14,779 bases of DNA from JALYTZ01 sp036559125 (lineage in GTDB: Bacteria; Vulcanimicrobiota; Vulcanimicrobiia; Vulcanimicrobiales; Vulcanimicrobiaceae). Under the pieces are notes generated by a model that worked only from the letters and a program-made list of their open reading frames with translations, made no database searches and was not told the DNA's origin. Where the stretch lies: NCBI GenBank assembly GCA_036559125.1, contig DATBTT010000040.1, positions 1-14,779 on the forward strand, read 5' to 3'. A program made the position numbers and the translations under genes. Below are positions 13,455-14,779 of the stretch, one piece after another (position 1 is the first letter of the stretch; every line of letters starts with the position of its first letter).

Positions 13455-14779
13455 TGGTTGGAGCTGCGCCGGCGCGCGACGAGGTGCGCAACCCCTACAC
13501 CAACGAACGCGTGGGCACGATCGCCATCGCAAGCGCTTCGGATATGAACGATGCGATCGAGGGCGCCGCACGAGGTTTCGCCGCGTTCGCGCGTTGGCCG
13601 CGCTTCAAACGCAAAGAGTTGCTGCTCGGCATCGCGCAGCTGCTACGCGAACGGCGCGGCGACTTCGTCGAGTTAATGATCGCAGAATCGGGAAAACCGC
13701 GCACGTACGCGGAATTGGAAGTCGACCGCGCAATCGCGACTTTCACGCTCGGAGCCGAAGAAGCCACGCGTACCGGCGGCGAGGTGCTGCCGCTCGACCT
13801 GAGCCCGGCCACCGAGGGCTATACGTCGATCGTGACGCGCCGCCCGATCGGCGTCGTCGGTGCGATCGCTCCATTCAACTTTCCGCTTAATTTGATCGCG
13901 CACAAACTCGCGCCCGCGTTCGCCGTCGGCAACACCGTCGTTCTGAAGCCGCCACCGCAAGCGCCGCTTACCGCGCTCGAACTCGCGCGTGCGATCTACG
14001 ATGCCGGATTGCCGCGCGAAGCACTTTCGGTCGTGCACTGCCCGGTCGAGGTCGCCCAAAGCCTCGCGACCGACGATCGCATCGCGATGCTCTCGTTTAC
14101 CGGATCGGCCGCAGTCGGCTGGCGCCTGAAAAATATTGCGGGCCGCAAACGCGTCGCGCTCGAACTGGGCGGCAACGCCGCGGCGATCGTGTGCGCGGAT
14201 GCCGACATCGCATGGGCGGCCAAACGGTGCGCGCTCGGCTCGTTCGCGCAAGCGGGCCAAGTGTGCATCAAGGTGCAACGCGTGCTCGTCGACGCGACCA
14301 TTTGGGAACCTTTCTGCGAAGCGTACGTGCGCGAGACGGCCGCACTGCACGTCGGCGACCCAACCGATCCGCAAACGATCGTGGGACCCGTAATTGACGA
14401 ATCGAGCGCGGAGCGCATCGTGTCATGGATCGACGAAGCCGTCGCACAAGGTGCGCGCCTGCTGCACGGCGGCAAATGCAGCGGCACCGTCATCGAACCG
14501 ACGATCCTAACCGACACGCGTGCAATGATGAAAGTCGAGTGTGAAGAAGTGTTCGGCCCGGTTTCGACGATCGCACCGTTTCGCACCATCGACGAAGCGT
14601 TCGACCGCGCCAATGCATCCCGCTACGGTCTGCAAGCTGGCCTATTCACCTACGACATCCGCACGATCTCGCGCGCATTTCACGAGCTCGAAGTCGGCGC
14701 GGTCATCGTCAACGACGCTCCAACATTCCGCGCTGACAACTACCCCTACGGCGGCACCAAAGACAGCGGCTTCGGCCGC
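13454..14779 (+). CDS. Aldehyde dehydrogenase, 3' end outside the window
   Basis: 442 codons of an aldehyde dehydrogenase, open to the window edge. The family length is about 470-480, so perhaps 30-40 residues are missing. Landmarks are APFNFPLN (oxyanion asparagine), LSFTGSAAVGW, ALELGGNAA (general base E237), AGQVCIKVQR (nucleophile C271, 34 residues later as usual), EEVFGPV and, at the edge, YGGTKDSGFGR. The overall style matches the lactaldehyde/phosphonoacetaldehyde-type subgroup rather than GbsA. The position usually holding the NAD-selecting glutamate reads KPPPQ (165-169), with proline in place of Glu, hinting at NADP+ or dual use. The ATG overlaps the amine oxidase stop by one base (TGATG), so the two are probably coupled. 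The likely role is to oxidise the aldehyde made by that oxidase; succinate-semialdehyde oxidation is an alternative. Confidence 0.88.
   Translation, partial: MVGAAPARDEVRNPYTNERVGTIAIASASDMNDAIEGAARGFAAFARWPRFKRKELLLGIAQLLRERRGDFVELMIAESGKPRTYAELEVDRAIATFTLGAEEATRTGGEVLPLDLSPATEGYTSIVTRRPIGVVGAIAPFNFPLNLIAHKLAPAFAVGNTVVLKPPPQAPLTALELARAIYDAGLPREALSVVHCPVEVAQSLATDDRIAMLSFTGSAAVGWRLKNIAGRKRVALELGGNAAAIVCADADIAWAAKRCALGSFAQAGQVCIKVQRVLVDATIWEPFCEAYVRETAALHVGDPTDPQTIVGPVIDESSAERIVSWIDEAVAQGARLLHGGKCSGTVIEPTILTDTRAMMKVECEEVFGPVSTIAPFRTIDEAFDRANASRYGLQAGLFTYDIRTISRAFHELEVGAVIVNDAPTFRADNYPYGGTKDSGFGR

Noticed and set aside
1..14779. tRNA, rRNA or known riboswitch
   Set aside because: No cloverleaf, rRNA-like or recognised aptamer sequence was seen in the intergenic stretches, which are short apart from the repeat block at 154-417.

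Overview
High-GC bacterial DNA from a diderm: it encodes a 1194-residue TonB-dependent outer-membrane receptor with an N-terminal carboxypeptidase-regulatory-like domain. From memory, the receptor's style, the small HiPIP and the VEA-type intergenic repeats resemble Eremiobacterota/Vulcanimicrobiota (WPS-2). That placement is an inference without a database search.

Layout. The left edge (1-153) is the end of an IS3-family insertion sequence, with the first 31 codons of its OrfA. It abuts, and probably interrupts, a block of intergenic repeats (154-417). A minus-strand cluster follows, transcribed right to left: gabT-like aminotransferase (6349-5054), patA-like putrescine aminotransferase (5061-3691), gbsA/patD-like aldehyde dehydrogenase (3688-2156), APC amino acid/polyamine permease (2159-762) and, after a 71-base gap, a small exported high-potential iron-sulfur protein (690-418). 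The first four genes are within 2 bases of each other or overlap, so they look like one operon. A PucR-family regulator (6476-8083) is divergent from it across 126 bases that hold a perfect 14-base palindrome. Further right on the plus strand is a second operon-like group: TonB-dependent receptor (8201-11785), exported flavin amine oxidase (11799-13454) and an aldehyde dehydrogenase (13454 to the window edge, incomplete).

Working together. The minus cluster can be read as a putrescine/GABA route: uptake by the permease, transamination to 4-aminobutanal, oxidation to GABA, then transamination to succinate semialdehyde. The plus group looks like an oxidative amine route: passage across the outer membrane, oxidation of an amine to an aldehyde by a FAD enzyme that is probably outside the cytoplasmic membrane, then aldehyde oxidation. 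The regulator between them is a natural candidate for sensing an amine or GABA. No succinate-semialdehyde dehydrogenase of obvious classical type is visible; the last dehydrogenase might fill that role.

Four genes appear to lack ATG starts (ATT, CTG, GTG, TTG). For each, a good Shine-Dalgarno sequence and the family's N-terminus point to the same codon. Automated start calls would probably be wrong here.
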